Below, piece by piece: positions 42,498-43,017 of a DNA stretch of 43,017 nt. The notes under the pieces were generated by a model that saw only the letters and a program-made list of their open reading frames with translations, was not told the DNA's origin and ran no database searches. The stretch's first letter is position 1. Each line of letters begins with the position of its first letter. This DNA is from Dehalobacterium sp040766325 (GTDB taxonomy: Bacteria; Bacillota; Dehalobacteriia; Dehalobacteriales; Dehalobacteriaceae): NCBI GenBank assembly GCA_040766325.1, contig JAXGQR010000016.1, positions 1 through 43,017 on the forward strand, read 5' to 3'. The translations under genes were made by a program, and so were the position numbers.

Positions 42498-42673
42498 TTT
42501 TTTCCAGGTTAGATTATATAGTAAATAGGTAAGAAGCTTGATATAAGTGAGGTGAGGGACGATAGAGTTAAATTTTGTTGTAATTTAGTTGAGCTTGGAA
42601 AAATGAGCGCCAAAAGCTGATGTAATAAGGCTTAGCAGTTTTTTCTAAGCTGGAAAGCGGTCGTTTTGTCTTA
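42498..42673 (+). promoter_or_regulatory. CRISPR leader
   Basis: 176 nt between cas2 and the first repeat, AT-rich, without a gene. Near its end is a hairpin, CTTAG-cagtttttt-CTAAG (about 42632-42650), and a conserved-looking GCGCCAAAAG. Orientation agrees with the repeat polarity, so it should hold the array promoter and the site where new spacers are inserted. No clear -35/-10 pair could be assigned. Confidence 0.6.
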
Positions 42674-43017
42674 GCGGAACCTCCACATTGGATGTATTGA
42701 AATTCAAGGATTGGGATGAAGAGGTCAGCCAGGATGACGCGGAACCTCCACATTGGATGTATTGAAATTGCTCTCCTCCTCTCCCCTTCCCCCACCGCCA
42801 CCAGCGGAACCTCCACATTGGATGTATTGAAATGGACGTAGCGGCCATCCCGCAGCTTGGTGAGGCCGCGGAACCTCCACATTGGATGTATTGAAATAAG
42901 GCATACCATTTGTCTACATCTAGTGCAATACCGCGGAACCTCCACATTGGATGTATTGAAATAAATTAAATACGGTGACAGCGTATCCCTCACGCTCCGC
43001 GGAACCTCCACATTGGA
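42674..43017 (+). CRISPR. CRISPR array (type I-B), cut by window edge
   Basis: Five full 30-nt repeats at 42674, 42739, 42804, 42868 and 42933, and the first 19 nt of a sixth at 42999. Every copy begins GCGGAACCTC and ends GTATTGAAAT; all five are identical. The terminal ATTGAAAT is the usual 8-nt crRNA 5' handle type, so transcription runs left to right, away from cas2. Spacers are 35, 35, 34, 35 and 36 nt and all different. The second spacer is almost all pyrimidine. I saw no spacer matching elsewhere in the window. The identical leader-end repeats suggest recent activity. Confidence 0.97.

Noticed and set aside
42568..43011. Minus-strand frames of 100-147 codons over the CRISPR array
   Set aside because: They translate the CRISPR repeats (the same short peptide recurs every 65 nt) and are not genes.

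Overview
The window (about 43 kb, moderately AT-rich) looks like the chromosome of an anaerobic, endospore-lineage Firmicute of the Clostridia, most like the Peptococcaceae (Desulfitobacterium/Dehalobacter-type). This is inferred from gene content: a glycyl-radical dehydratase, an electron-bifurcating-type FixABCX complex, a non-pyrrolysine MttB-family methyltransferase homologue, a molybdenum hydroxylase, strong AGGAGG ribosome binding sites, many short U-tailed terminators, and a type I-B CRISPR-Cas locus. No rRNA or tRNA genes were seen.

Layout. 1-4.4 kb: two tandem but clearly different IS21-family istA/istB pairs; the first is cut by the window edge. 4.4-5.9 kb: an MttB-like gene broken by two compensating 1-nt indels. 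6.2-8.9 kb: an ABC exporter ATPase and permease, translationally coupled. 9.2-11.1 kb: an aryl-sulfate sulfotransferase. 11.2-18.5 kb (minus strand): a three-subunit xanthine-dehydrogenase-family hydroxylase preceded by a textbook sigma-54 promoter, then a sigma-54-activating response regulator and its sensor kinase. 18.7-22 kb (plus): a glycyl-radical activase and a glycyl-radical enzyme whose active-site residues fit trans-4-hydroxy-L-proline dehydratase. 22-27.2 kb: TrhA/hemolysin III, RlmA-type rRNA methyltransferase (minus), a 59-aa small protein, a rhodanese lipoprotein, an MFS transporter that appears to start at AUU, and a small membrane protein. 27.3-31.2 kb: fixABCX behind a promoter overlapped by an 11-bp inverted repeat. 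31.5-32 kb: dihydrofolate reductase. 32.2-33.7 kb: a graveyard containing a CDGSH/Fer4_19 protein with four indels, the first ~40 codons of a type III cas10/csm1, and a fragment of another protein fused to it. 34-43 kb: cas6-cas8b-cas7-cas5-cas3-cas4-cas1-cas2 and a CRISPR array with five complete repeats plus one partial repeat cut by the right edge.

How it works together. The regulator pair most likely drives the hydroxylase operon through sigma-54. Whether it also controls the divergent glycyl-radical genes cannot be seen, because no sigma-54 site was found in front of them. FixABCX would split electrons from NADH between ferredoxin and a quinone-type or flavin acceptor. The CRISPR operon has a near-consensus sigma-A promoter (TTGACA-17-TATATT), but cas6 and cas8b each carry one frameshift and cas1 lacks a normal start codon. 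As written, interference is doubtful while cas3, cas4 and cas2 read intact. Either the locus is decaying or the assembly has indel errors there; the clustering of four indels in the CDGSH gene argues for real decay at least in that stretch. No clearly new biological system was found. The strongest leads are the csm1 relic beside the I-B locus, the possible non-canonical start codons, the sigma-54/palindrome control region, and the hydroxyproline dehydratase assignment.
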